NCBI GenBank assembly: GCA_012295225.1
Contig: WMKK01000008.1
Span: forward strand, 434,001 to 498,000
Direction: 5' to 3'
DNA from: Ostreococcus mediterraneus
Taxonomy: Eukaryota; Chlorophyta; Mamiellophyceae; Mamiellales; Bathycoccaceae
DNA length: 64,000 nucleotides
Position 1 is the first letter of the stretch. Each line of letters starts with the position of its first letter. Of this stretch, positions 1 to 9,015 are shown piece after piece. The notes beneath the pieces were generated by a model that was given only the letters and a program-made list of their open reading frames with translations, was not told the origin of the DNA and ran no database searches. The position numbers and the translations under genes are program-made.

Positions 1-2088
1 CTTCCCCCAGCGGCGTTGAGCACGATCGGCACGTTACGTCGCGTGCACCACACGCTGCACGCGCATGGGTGCGCTGGGATATCTACAGAACCTACCACGG
101 ATGCTTCAGCGCCAACATCGAGCGCTGATATCGAAAGGCTTCATGAAATATTCGACGCGTGCGTGACGCACGGCGCGCCGAGCGTCGTCGCGCACTACGT
201 GGACGAAGTGTGCCGAAACGAGAGCTTCGTATCGGATGATGGCGTGGAGGCGTACTTGAGAGATGGTGAATGCGTTCTTGCGTGGGCTACAAATGCGTTG
301 AAGTCTGGTGAAGCGCGATTAGACGGAGCAAGTGGACGACCAAAGGATGCGCAAGTGTTGGCGATTGAAGACGCTATGCGAACGTTTGACGCTTTGCGGC
401 GCGTGACAGAGACCTTAGGAGCGGATGTGAGTGGTAGAACCGCAAGCGATGTAGCGCCGCAGTTTAAGCGATTGCAATCTGTGCGCGATGAGGTCGTATG
501 TAGACAGCTCCAAGCAGAGGCACTGCTTTGGGCAGCAAACGAAGGTTTGAGTTCGGGCGCCGTTGGCGCCAGATTTGGAGGACCCGCGGCTTGGGCCGGG
601 GCTGTTCAACGTCGAAGAGCGCTTGCTACCGAAAGTGGAGGTAATTCAAATGTGAGCACGTTTCTAGATGATCTCTTAGCCGGCGTTGGAGAGCACAAAC
701 CAGCATACCCGTTCAAGACAGTCTCGGAAGCAGCGCGCTACATCTTTGTTGATGGAAGCGCGTCTCCGACGGCATTGATTGCAAAGCGATGCCTTTTCTT
801 GTACTTTTTACTTGACTCTGGATTGCCGCATGATGAAGCTCCGATGAGGTACGCCACCCGCGCGCGCTTCAACCCGAGACTGTTTCAAGAAACTCGAGCC
901 GCGGTGCTACTCGACGACTCAGCGAATGAAGCATCGTTGAATGAAGCGTGCTCTCTTCTTCCGCAAATAGCGCATCCACTCCTTCCAGTGAAGTTCATCG
1001 GACACTTAGCAAAGTGTGGGCGTACGGCTGCAGCGTTGACAGTTGCTCGAGCCCGAGCGCCGAACGCCGCGCATTTAGGTGCGCAAGATATTGAAACCAT
1101 TTCCCTCGATGTGTCGATTCGTCTCGCATGCGGCCTCGTTGCTGAAGGCTTTCTCGCTGTACGAGACGCGTTCAAGGCGCTACCAGATTTGNACAAGTCA
1201 AGTTCTGGTAAGCTTTTGATAACGTTACTTGTGGATCATGGAGTTGAAAACTTGTGCCTGGATGCGATCTTATCACTTCCATTTTATGGAGACATGGAAA
1301 ACGTTCTGTTGAATCTTCTATGGGAGCGCCGCGACACCATTCCAGTTGAGACGGGGGTGTATTATCTTTTACACCGAGGTAGAGCGCTGGAATCTGCGGC
1401 CTTTTACAAGCGAGCCAAAGATGATGGTCGATTATCGGGTGAAAGAGCAAATAAGCTCATCGAAATGTTGCGCAAAAGAATTCGGGACCTTCCGGTGTCG
1501 CAAAAAGCTGTCGTTCTTCCTTCAGCTGATGCTCAATTCGAGCCTAAAAAACTCGCACGAGAAGTCGTTGTAGCAAAACCCAGCGTAAGTGACCTGGCAC
1601 GAACGCCGTACGCGTTGCTTGAGGATAATATTCTCCTATTTGAAGCCATCATAAAAGGCAAGAATGACGCCGAAGGTGGAGCGTTGCCATTCTTGAAGCC
1701 TCCGATTGAGCTTACTCAGAGTTTGCAAACTTCGACACTTGCGCAAGCGACTGCTGCATTAGCCTCCGCTTCCATAATTAGTAGCTCAGGAAGACGATTA
1801 ACTTGGGTGAGACCTTACGAGTCCAAGGATGCTGCTGAAAATCGAAGTCCAATGCAGTCAACTGCCCCGATTGCGAGGATCGTAGAGCCACAGTTATTCT
1901 CACCATTTGGTCGAAAGCCGACCGTCTCGGCACATGTGCCCGATAATGACACGCAGAGTGTTTCAAAAAGTCTGCTTTTTGGAGCGCAGCGCCCTTTCAA
2001 ATCGGGCGGCTCGAGTTCATTTCCGGCGTTTATGACGCCAAAGAAAAACACGCCAGCAAGTCAGCTTCCCGGAAGCTCAAAAGAATGA
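1..2088 (+). CDS. HOS1: HOS1-like protein with ELYS-type domain, 5' partial
   Basis: This is the 3' part of a plant-type HOS1 gene. HOS1 is a nuclear-pore-associated protein with an N-terminal RING finger and an ELYS-like helical domain, known in land plants for cold signalling and mRNA export. The frame is open from base 1, and the first visible residues (LPPAALS) would follow directly on a RING finger lying upstream. I recognise HOS1-like blocks: an early stretch with SVVAHYVDEVC at about visible residue 55, and YPFKTVSEAARYIF followed by FLYFLLD near residues 236-265, which match HOS1's YPFE...FLYYLFD segment. Helical repeats follow. The C-terminus is low-complexity and carries SPFGRKP and LLFGAQRPFK motifs, like the nucleoporin-type tail of HOS1. 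One base is undetermined at 1192. The stop is at 2086-2088, about 130 bp from the convergent membrane protein gene. The family call rests on remembered Arabidopsis sequence. Confidence 0.85.
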   Translation, partial: LPPAALSTIGTLRRVHHTLHAHGCAGISTEPTTDASAPTSSADIERLHEIFDACVTHGAPSVVAHYVDEVCRNESFVSDDGVEAYLRDGECVLAWATNALKSGEARLDGASGRPKDAQVLAIEDAMRTFDALRRVTETLGADVSGRTASDVAPQFKRLQSVRDEVVCRQLQAEALLWAANEGLSSGAVGARFGGPAAWAGAVQRRRALATESGGNSNVSTFLDDLLAGVGEHKPAYPFKTVSEAARYIFVDGSASPTALIAKRCLFLYFLLDSGLPHDEAPMRYATRARFNPRLFQETRAAVLLDDSANEASLNEACSLLPQIAHPLLPVKFIGHLAKCGRTAAALTVARARAPNAAHLGAQDIETISLDVSIRLACGLVAEGFLAVRDAFKALPDLXKSSSGKLLITLLVDHGVENLCLDAILSLPFYGDMENVLLNLLWERRDTIPVETGVYYLLHRGRALESAAFYKRAKDDGRLSGERANKLIEMLRKRIRDLPVSQKAVVLPSADAQFEPKKLAREVVVAKPSVSDLARTPYALLEDNILLFEAIIKGKNDAEGGALPFLKPPIELTQSLQTSTLAQATAALASASIISSSGRRLTWVRPYESKDAAENRSPMQSTAPIARIVEPQLFSPFGRKPTVSAHVPDNDTQSVSKSLLFGAQRPFKSGGSSSFPAFMTPKKNTPASQLPGSSKE

Positions 2089-2219
2089 GTCTAGCAGCGT
2101 AAACTTTAGAGATGTAGATAAAATTATTAGCGAATCCATTAAAAAGTACAAAGACTACAGTTCTAATAATGTTGATAAATATACTCGCGAAAAGATCATT
2201 TCGTGAACGATGCAGCGAA

Positions 2220-5200
2220 TTACTTCCATAGGCGCCAGAACGCAAGCTCGTTACGGTGGTTTTCAGGTCCGAATGCAAACATGGCGGCTGGGAAGAATAA
2301 GACTGCCCAAAAAAAGCTACAAATAATGGTCCAACACACGAGAAACGAAAACTTGATGAAGAATGTAAGAATGCACAATGCGAGGAAACATCCAGAGAAG
2401 CACGTGGTCACCGCGCCTGCGAGGACAGAAACGCCAAGTTGCGAAATCCCGTCTTGCATCCGTATGTCTCGTTTATTGGACGGAGAAGCGGTGTAAGCGT
2501 TCGCCAAGTGAACGACATAATCGCATGCAAAGCCTACAACAATAACTGAAGCGATGGACTCCGCACTTCCCAGGGACCAACCCATCATTGCACCAACACC
2601 AAGACCCAAAACTGAAGTTAAGATGCCACCGATCGTACACGTACATATGATGGCTATCAACCAATTGCGAGTTGAAAGTAACAACACCGCAAACACCATC
2701 GGAAACGTTATTTGAAACCCGCGGTAGACGTTTTGCAACAACGTACTTGCCGTGATGGAAAATAACCAAAAGATATTTCCAGAAGTTGCCTTGACTGAGC
2801 CAAGAGAGTCAGGCGCACCAACGGAATGAAGGCTGGCGTACGTTGTCCATGCGCTCTGAACTTCCGCAAAGTCTTTAGGAGACTGAGGCAAACTCACCGA
2901 TGACGTTGCTTGCATAAGTATGTATTTTGGCGCGATACGACTATCGGAGCAATCATTGGTGAAGAAACCAACGTGCGAAGGGTATCGAATCGTTGCGACC
3001 TTGTGATATTCACAAAGCTGTTGGTTGAACGCACTGCCAACGATTGGATTTGTCTTCGGATGATACTGCGTAGTACCATTCGTGTTGAGCCAATAATAGA
3101 ATCCTTCGACAATTTGCCCCGAGCTGTCGGTTTCTGCAAGGATATTTAAAAGGTCAAACCCAGTGCCCACGAGAAGATTATTTCCACACGCGCTCACCAA
3201 ACAACTTGCAGTCTTCAGTTCTTCATAAGTATCCATGATCCATGCTTGCGCGGCTGCAGTTGAAGGATCGAAGTCATCCGCGTAGTACAACTTACCGAGA
3301 TCGCCGGGATCCCACTTATTCGCGCCGGACCTGTCCAATCCGCCCAATCCCCAGACGAGGCTCACTTTGATACTTGAAGTGTCGCCGATACCATTGAAGA
3401 CATTCTTCGCGGATAAATCTTTGTATGCAGTATACATGTGATTCGCAGGAAACCAGTCTTCTGGCTCGGTCGGCAAGTCGAGGCGCGTCCAGTAGTACAC
3501 CCCAACAGAAAAAATAGCGCTAAAAGTGACAAGAATGACATACTTCATCTTGGTCTTCATAATTGACGTGTACGGGCCTCGGAAGAACCGTTCTATTCTT
3601 CTCCCTCGTATCGTGTTCTCCATTGTTGTTACTTTTAATTCAAGGCCTGGATCGCGGTAAGGTTCTATCGAAAGCCAAAACATGGCTCGCCAGCACTCTC
3701 GCCAACTTCTACGCGCAAACGAGCGCTCATAAATCACGATGAATGGTGGCAATACGAACAGGTTAATCAAGAATAGCGTCACAAGAACGATAGCCGCAAA
3801 TATACCAAATGAAATTAGCGGCAGCAACGGCGTGAAGGCTGTAGCCAAAAACGCCGCGGCAGTGGTGAAGCTTGTGACAAAAATGGCATGCATCGAGCGC
3901 CGCATCGTATGCTTCAGTCTAGGAAGTAACGTCGCTGGCTCTCCAGCTTCGCGCAACTCATCTCCAGACTGCGCGTACGCATCTACGAACACAAACACAT
4001 CGTCTGCGCCAATGCCCAAAATCACAAACATGACCAGGATGTTGATCCACTGGAAAAATTCCACGCGAAACACAACTCTAAAGAAAAAGTAACCCACTGG
4101 AACGGCAAATATGGTCTCCAACATCGCCACTGATGCGATGAGCATCGAACGCGTGTGCACTGAGGTATAAATATATACCGACACAATGCATAAGATTGTC
4201 CAACTAAAATCTTTTGACGACAAAGAGCTCCACTCGTCGCGTTGTAATCCCAGTGACCACCACATCACTTTCAACGCCCCATCCGCCGTCGACTCGATCG
4301 CCTTCGTTTGATACGCGCTACGTATAAACGTCTCCTTCATCCCAAATCTAGTAAACAACTTCTCGTTCATCTCACTAAATACTCTGTCGCCGAGGAATAA
4401 TTGAACCTCGCGGCGAATTTCTGGATTCTTGTACCCGTCCAACGGCACGCCGAGCATGTAAAACGACTGCACGTGATGTGCTTTCGGTTGAGCCGTGGTA
4501 AAGTCACTATCAAAAAGCAATGCAGTCGAAGCGTCTGACTGGATCTCCAGAGAAATCATCGAATCTATATTTGCTTGTGAATCCACATAAACACCGTTGG
4601 CTCCGCTTTTTGCCGTAATAGTCGTAGTAGTGATATTCGTCGTCGTATCCAACGTCGCCGTAATATCATAAAATATCGTCAGCAAGCTATTCACCGTTGC
4701 CGTAATGTCACAATTCGTTTCCGACCCTGATTGCAAGATGCACACCATGCCAAATTCTTCATGCTCCAAAAGCGTGCGTTCTATTTCTAGCATTGCCTTT
4801 ATTTTTGCCGGAGTCAACGCGTTCGAGTTCCCATCAATTGCTTCATAGACGAAATGTAACACTTGATCATCCGACTTCACCGAGCGCGTGGGAATAACTA
4901 AATGTTTTCCAGCCTTGGTTTCAGCCGCATCCAACATGTACGCCCCGCTCACCGTTTCATCCGTCCCCACGAGCCAGTCGTACGTGCCGCTGTCATTCAT
5001 CTTAAACTGCAACACCGCGCTCACCGTCATCGCCATCAACAGCGCCCAAACGACATAAAACATCAATCTCGGTTTCGCATAGCACACCTCCGCATACGCA
5101 CTCAACGGATCCCGCCACCACCGTCTCGACGCGCCGCCGCCTTTGTCCTCCTCGCGCGTCCCGCGCTCCGCGCCCGCGCCAACTTCCGCACGTTCCCCGG

Positions 5201-5300
5201 CACCCACGACGCCATCCACCCTCTTCGCACCGCCGCGATGTCGCTCAAACGAATCATCCATACCGCGCACGAGCTCCCTTGCCGCGCCACCCCCCGACAT
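2220..5300 (-). CDS. Patched/Dispatched-like RND-family membrane protein
   Basis: A 1026-residue polytopic membrane protein of the eukaryotic RND superfamily (NPC1, Patched, Dispatched), which moves sterols or lipid-linked cargo using an ion gradient. The N-terminal 70 residues are charged and glycine-rich, then TM1 (FYVVWALLMAMTVSAVL) leads into a large extracytosolic loop. A sterol-sensing-like TM bundle follows with the RND signature GIGADDVFVFVDAY near residue 430; the paired acidic residues of this motif are the proton relay in the family. A second large loop comes next, then a second bundle containing GFACDYVVHLANAY near residue 925. The duplicated layout and both acidic motifs are intact. 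The ATG at 5298-5300 is the first in frame; an internal ATG at 5261 is possible. It faces HOS1 tail to tail and shares a roughly 500-bp divergent gap with the Sfi1-like gene. The exact subfamily and cargo are not decided here. Confidence 0.85.
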   Translation of the reverse strand: MSGGGAARELVRGMDDSFERHRGGAKRVDGVVGAGERAEVGAGAERGTREEDKGGGASRRWWRDPLSAYAEVCYAKPRLMFYVVWALLMAMTVSAVLQFKMNDSGTYDWLVGTDETVSGAYMLDAAETKAGKHLVIPTRSVKSDDQVLHFVYEAIDGNSNALTPAKIKAMLEIERTLLEHEEFGMVCILQSGSETNCDITATVNSLLTIFYDITATLDTTTNITTTTITAKSGANGVYVDSQANIDSMISLEIQSDASTALLFDSDFTTAQPKAHHVQSFYMLGVPLDGYKNPEIRREVQLFLGDRVFSEMNEKLFTRFGMKETFIRSAYQTKAIESTADGALKVMWWSLGLQRDEWSSLSSKDFSWTILCIVSVYIYTSVHTRSMLIASVAMLETIFAVPVGYFFFRVVFRVEFFQWINILVMFVILGIGADDVFVFVDAYAQSGDELREAGEPATLLPRLKHTMRRSMHAIFVTSFTTAAAFLATAFTPLLPLISFGIFAAIVLVTLFLINLFVLPPFIVIYERSFARRSWRECWRAMFWLSIEPYRDPGLELKVTTMENTIRGRRIERFFRGPYTSIMKTKMKYVILVTFSAIFSVGVYYWTRLDLPTEPEDWFPANHMYTAYKDLSAKNVFNGIGDTSSIKVSLVWGLGGLDRSGANKWDPGDLGKLYYADDFDPSTAAAQAWIMDTYEELKTASCLVSACGNNLLVGTGFDLLNILAETDSSGQIVEGFYYWLNTNGTTQYHPKTNPIVGSAFNQQLCEYHKVATIRYPSHVGFFTNDCSDSRIAPKYILMQATSSVSLPQSPKDFAEVQSAWTTYASLHSVGAPDSLGSVKATSGNIFWLFSITASTLLQNVYRGFQITFPMVFAVLLLSTRNWLIAIICTCTIGGILTSVLGLGVGAMMGWSLGSAESIASVIVVGFACDYVVHLANAYTASPSNKRDIRMQDGISQLGVSVLAGAVTTCFSGCFLALCILTFFIKFSFLVCWTIICSFFWAVLFFPAAMFAFGPENHRNELAFWRLWK

Positions 5301-5807
5301 CGCGCGCGTTCACCCGCACGCGCGTCGGAAACTCGCACGCGCGCACCCACGCACACCACGCCCGCGGCACCGCGCGTGGCGACCACTCTCTACGACGACG
5401 ACGCGACGACGACGACGCGACGACCGACGACCGACGACCGACGACCGACGCTCGCGCACCCACGCGCCCGCGCGCTCACTCGACGACGACCGATGGACCG
5501 GCGGCGACGACGACTGCGGACCGCCAGGCGTGGATAAAAATAAAAATAAAAATATTCCCACGCGCCGCGCGCCGCGAAGCGTCGGCGACGGGTCCGCCGA
5601 CGTCGGTCGTCGGTCGTGGCGAATGTGTGTACCTCGTATCTAGGTGAGGTACACACATTGCGCCACACCACGAACGCTGGACCGCGAGTCCGCGAGTCGT
5701 CGTCGCCCGAGGCGCTGGAGGCGGCGATCGACGACGACGACGACGACGACGAGGATGGGTGTGTGTCACGTCGTGTGGTGACGACGACGACGACGAGGAC
5801 GACGACG
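5301..5807. promoter_or_regulatory. Divergent intergenic region with CGA arrays
   Basis: This 507-bp gap separates the divergently read RND and Sfi1-like genes and presumably holds both promoters. It contains runs of CGA/CGAC units (about 5391-5455 and 5720-5805), a short AAAAATAAAAAT-type A-rich island near 5536-5553 and a perfect inverted repeat at 5622-5659. Reading frames are open on both strands only because the trinucleotide arrays lack stops; they encode runs of Arg, Asp, Thr or Ser with no recognisable domain. Confidence 0.5.
5622..5659. repeat. Perfect 14-bp inverted repeat with 10-nt spacer
   Basis: The arms at 5622-5635 (AATGTGTGTACCTC) and 5646-5659 are exact reverse complements with a 10-base spacer. 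The element lies in the divergent gap, 149 bp before the chosen ATG of the Sfi1-like gene. In RNA it would form a stable hairpin; as DNA it could be a dimeric protein-binding site. Confidence 0.8.
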
Positions 5808-8216
5808 ATGAGGATGAAGATGGGTGATAGTGATGACCGCCACATGACGATTGAGTCGACACATAGACGACGACATAGACGACGACATCGAGTGAATGAC
5901 GACGACGGCGGTGGCGCAACGAGAATGAGAATGCACAGAGACGAGGTTGGGGAGACGGCGATGACGCGAGCGGTGGCGAGATTATTCACGGATGAGGACG
6001 ACGAGGAGGAGGAGGACAATGGACGTAGACGTGTGTATGGCGATCGTGGTGTTGGTAGCGAAGGGTCGAGTGCGGGTGAAGGGGAATACGACGACGACGG
6101 ACCGCGCGCCGGGGACGTGGTCGCATTCTTTGCGCCGCCGAGCGCCGGGACGGCGTTGGTACGCCGACGCACGGGTGAATTACGGGTGTATAGCGCTCGA
6201 GGTGTGCATGGGGAAGTTGTGCGCGGTAATGCTCGACCGGTGATACGAGACTCGAAGGATGTGCCCGTGTTTTTACCGTCACCGTCGCCGCCGTTAAAGG
6301 ATCGAGACGACGAGGACGAGGACGAGGACGAGGACGCGCGGCTGGGTGTCGAAGATGCGTCGACGCAGCTCGAGGTATTGCGGTTTGGCAAGTACTATGG
6401 TTTTCGCTCGCACGCGGCGGGAGGGAAATTACTCCAAGCTCGACGACGGTTGGATAGCAGACTTTGTTTCTTCAATTTTAACTTTGGCGTGTGCGAACAG
6501 TGGGCTCTCGTGGGTGTCGAACACGCGGCGCGCTTTGGACGCGTGTTGACGTTTCGAAATAGACGCTTGCAAGCGGTGACGATGCATGTCATCGTGAAGA
6601 ATGTATCTAGAAACCTCCTGCCCATGTACGCCACGGAAACAGTGGACAATTATGAGGATGAGCTCGAGCACATCGAGCGCGCGACATCGACGCCGCGTCG
6701 GCAACGCACGATGCGACGTCTCGCGCCGCCGCCGGGCGAATCGCCGCCAGTCGCACCGAGTACGTCGTCTATGTACGACGTCATGTCGACACATCTCATC
6801 AGTGAGTGGTCCGAAAAGCTAAGCGCGGAGGTTCAAGTCAGGCGAAGTGTTGAAAATGAGCTCGGAGCGTTGAGGGACGATTTACAGCGCGTGTACGAAG
6901 GGACGATGATTGAAGTGCAGTCGATGCAAACTACACTGAACGATTTCAAGGCAAAAAGCGCGGTGCACATGAATGCTCAAGGTAAAGCGAGCGTGCGTGC
7001 CGTTCAAGAAAAAGCAGTGCAACGAATATCAAAGTCATCCGCGAGAATGCAACGAAATTTTAGCTTTAGGCACTGGAAAGCGTACGCGCAACGGGCGCGC
7101 ATGGAGCGCATGTCTGTCGTTCGTTTTATGATTCGCAAGGATAGTCGTCAAATCAATTTAGTTTTCGCGGCATGGAAACGCATGGCACAATACTTAGCAA
7201 GTATTCGGAGGAAAGACGTGTACGCGCGTGCACGGAATAGAACCCGTCGCCTGAATCGCTGCTTTCTTATTTGGCGCAAGGCTACGTCTCGATACAAGAC
7301 TGCGTGCCGAATAGCCGAACGAGCGCACAAACTCGGCGTTGCTGAAAAGGAACGCGAGCTCAAGCTGAAGATTTTCTGCACGTGGCGCCTGTTGACGAAA
7401 ACGAATTTCCACGTCATGGCTTTCAGGGAACGAGTTGTGGGAAGAATTCGCAATCAACTGGTTGTCAAGGCTTTCCACTCGTGGCGACGCAACGCGCGCG
7501 TCCAACGCGTGCACGAGCTCGCCGTAAACAGATTTTTCAGCAAGACAGATCGTCGCATAGTTCACAAGTATTTTCATACGTGGATCAATACTGTTCACAA
7601 CACAAAGGTTTTAACGCGTCGGCTGCTGCGCGTTTTCAAGATCTGGGATAACCGCACAGCGTATGCTGCGTTGAACACGTGGCGCGAAATGGTGCGCGAG
7701 CGTCGCTCTCAGAAAACACGACTGATTTCGATTATTTCTCGAATGCGTAATGTGAAAGTACGAAGCGCGTGGGATAAATGGGTTCAGGCAACAGCTCAAG
7801 CCCGCCACGTGGTTTTCACTGATACGTCGGTGCGGCATATATTAGGGAGACTCACCGTGCGCAGACTCTTCGTCAAGTGGAAAATGCTCTCTCAAGCGGA
7901 ACACGAGGAGGACAAAAAACGTATTATCAGCCATCGCTTCACCGTCTTGAATCGCGCTTTCATTCGCTGGAAAGTTGTGCTGCGCATGAAGGAGGACATG
8001 AAGCGAATGATTACCACTAAACGAGTAACCAACAACCTCTTTCTGGACTGGCATTGGTCTGTTTACGGCGAAGAGTTTACGCGATTGTTCGCAAAAGCTG
8101 GCATCGAAATCCGTGACGATTTGTCAGGTAGCACAAGCGAGTACCATTCGCCCGAGGAACATTCGCCATCAAAACTACTGTGGTCACCTCCCAAACCGCG
8201 TAGAATACTCGAATGA
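5808..8216 (+). CDS. Sfi1-like centrin-binding repeat protein with trefoil-like domain
   Basis: An 802-residue protein whose C-terminal half (about residues 415-755) holds roughly 12 units built around an aromatic-x-x-Trp core, for example FAAWKRM, FLIWRKA, FHSWRRN, FVKWKML and FIRWKVV. These resemble Sfi1 repeats, long helices that bind centrin at spindle poles and basal bodies. Upstream, near residues 188-240, GKYYGFRSHAAGG, CFFNFNFG and CEQWAL resemble beta-trefoil (fascin/actin-crosslinking-like) modules. The N-terminus is acidic low-complexity. The ATG at 5808 is chosen because the frame before it has only a GTG and runs through CGA repeats. The next gene starts within or just after the stop. 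A role in centrin-based structures is inferred from the repeats only. Confidence 0.72.
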   Translation: MRMKMGDSDDRHMTIESTHRRRHRRRHRVNDDDGGGATRMRMHRDEVGETAMTRAVARLFTDEDDEEEEDNGRRRVYGDRGVGSEGSSAGEGEYDDDGPRAGDVVAFFAPPSAGTALVRRRTGELRVYSARGVHGEVVRGNARPVIRDSKDVPVFLPSPSPPLKDRDDEDEDEDEDARLGVEDASTQLEVLRFGKYYGFRSHAAGGKLLQARRRLDSRLCFFNFNFGVCEQWALVGVEHAARFGRVLTFRNRRLQAVTMHVIVKNVSRNLLPMYATETVDNYEDELEHIERATSTPRRQRTMRRLAPPPGESPPVAPSTSSMYDVMSTHLISEWSEKLSAEVQVRRSVENELGALRDDLQRVYEGTMIEVQSMQTTLNDFKAKSAVHMNAQGKASVRAVQEKAVQRISKSSARMQRNFSFRHWKAYAQRARMERMSVVRFMIRKDSRQINLVFAAWKRMAQYLASIRRKDVYARARNRTRRLNRCFLIWRKATSRYKTACRIAERAHKLGVAEKERELKLKIFCTWRLLTKTNFHVMAFRERVVGRIRNQLVVKAFHSWRRNARVQRVHELAVNRFFSKTDRRIVHKYFHTWINTVHNTKVLTRRLLRVFKIWDNRTAYAALNTWREMVRERRSQKTRLISIISRMRNVKVRSAWDKWVQATAQARHVVFTDTSVRHILGRLTVRRLFVKWKMLSQAEHEEDKKRIISHRFTVLNRAFIRWKVVLRMKEDMKRMITTKRVTNNLFLDWHWSVYGEEFTRLFAKAGIEIRDDLSGSTSEYHSPEEHSPSKLLWSPPKPRRILE

Positions 8217-8230
8217 AAGATTACGTCAAC

Positions 8231-8800
8231 ATGCTCCGCGACGACGTCGAATCCGCCTCGGGCGATCGCGCAAAAACGTTCGCGATGAACGGTGTTTCGT
8301 CCTCGACCGCCGCGGACGCGGACGCGGAGACGCCGAGCACAGATCCAGAATCAAAAGTTAGAGACGGCGCCGCCGGCGCTCGCGCCGCCGGCGCGAGCGC
8401 CAACTCTGGGCGCGAAGACGTCCCTGGACTGGATGATTTCGGCTCGGTCGCGTTAGATGATGATGAAGAACCCGTCCTGACGCGGTTGAAACCGAACGAG
8501 GACGTACGGCAGCCGAGTTTGTTGTTGAGGCCGCTAGATTTTTCTCGTCGCGTCGGATTGATTGGCGCGTCCGTTTTGTTTGGGATATTTCTCGTCTTTG
8601 TAGCCATGTCGGTGTACGAAGAGATGCAAACGAGTGGAAATCACGATCCATTGAGACCGAAGTTCGCGCCGGGGGTTGCAGTGACGGTCGACGAGCGGAA
8701 AGTGGCTGAGGAAGCGTCGGCGAGAGGCGAGAGCGCGAAGAAAACGTTTTTAGACGTCGAACGCGAAGCGGGCGTGGACGGCGCGGCGCGAGTGCGATGA
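8231..8800 (+). CDS. Hypothetical single-pass membrane protein
   Basis: A 189-residue open frame that I do not recognise. Residues 1-100 are acidic and Ala/Ser/Asp-rich, as in a disordered cytosolic region. One clear hydrophobic segment (VGLIGASVLFGIFLVFVAM) lies near residues 112-130, followed by about 60 charged residues. There is no signal peptide, so a type II or signal-anchor topology is likely. An ATG at 8213 overlaps the stop of the Sfi1-like gene by four bases (ATGA); since eukaryotes translate one main frame per mRNA, the next ATG at 8231 is listed, leaving a 14-bp gap. A separate promoter would have to lie inside the upstream gene. The reverse strand is also open over 8221-8607, but it shows no membrane segment or domain. 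Confidence 0.55.
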   Translation: MLRDDVESASGDRAKTFAMNGVSSSTAADADAETPSTDPESKVRDGAAGARAAGASANSGREDVPGLDDFGSVALDDDEEPVLTRLKPNEDVRQPSLLLRPLDFSRRVGLIGASVLFGIFLVFVAMSVYEEMQTSGNHDPLRPKFAPGVAVTVDERKVAEEASARGESAKKTFLDVEREAGVDGAARVR

Positions 8801-9015
8801 ACACGTACGCTGTAAAAATATCATGAATGCGCGATGTAGTACAGTTGGTTCCCCAATAACGTGCCTTAAAATGTCCCAGTCGATTTGAGCGACGCGGCGC
8901 GGCGCGCACCGCACGCCGCGCGCGACGGAGGACGCGTCATTCGAAATATTATTTTTCAAAATACCGGCAAATGTGTAATCGCGTCGTCACGCCGCGACGC
9001 GCCGACGCCGACGAC

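Noticed and set aside
5390-6391. Minus-strand frame of over 300 codons across the Sfi1-like gene start
   Set aside because: Ser/Arg runs from CGA arrays; no domain, and it overlaps the trefoil-like coding sequence.
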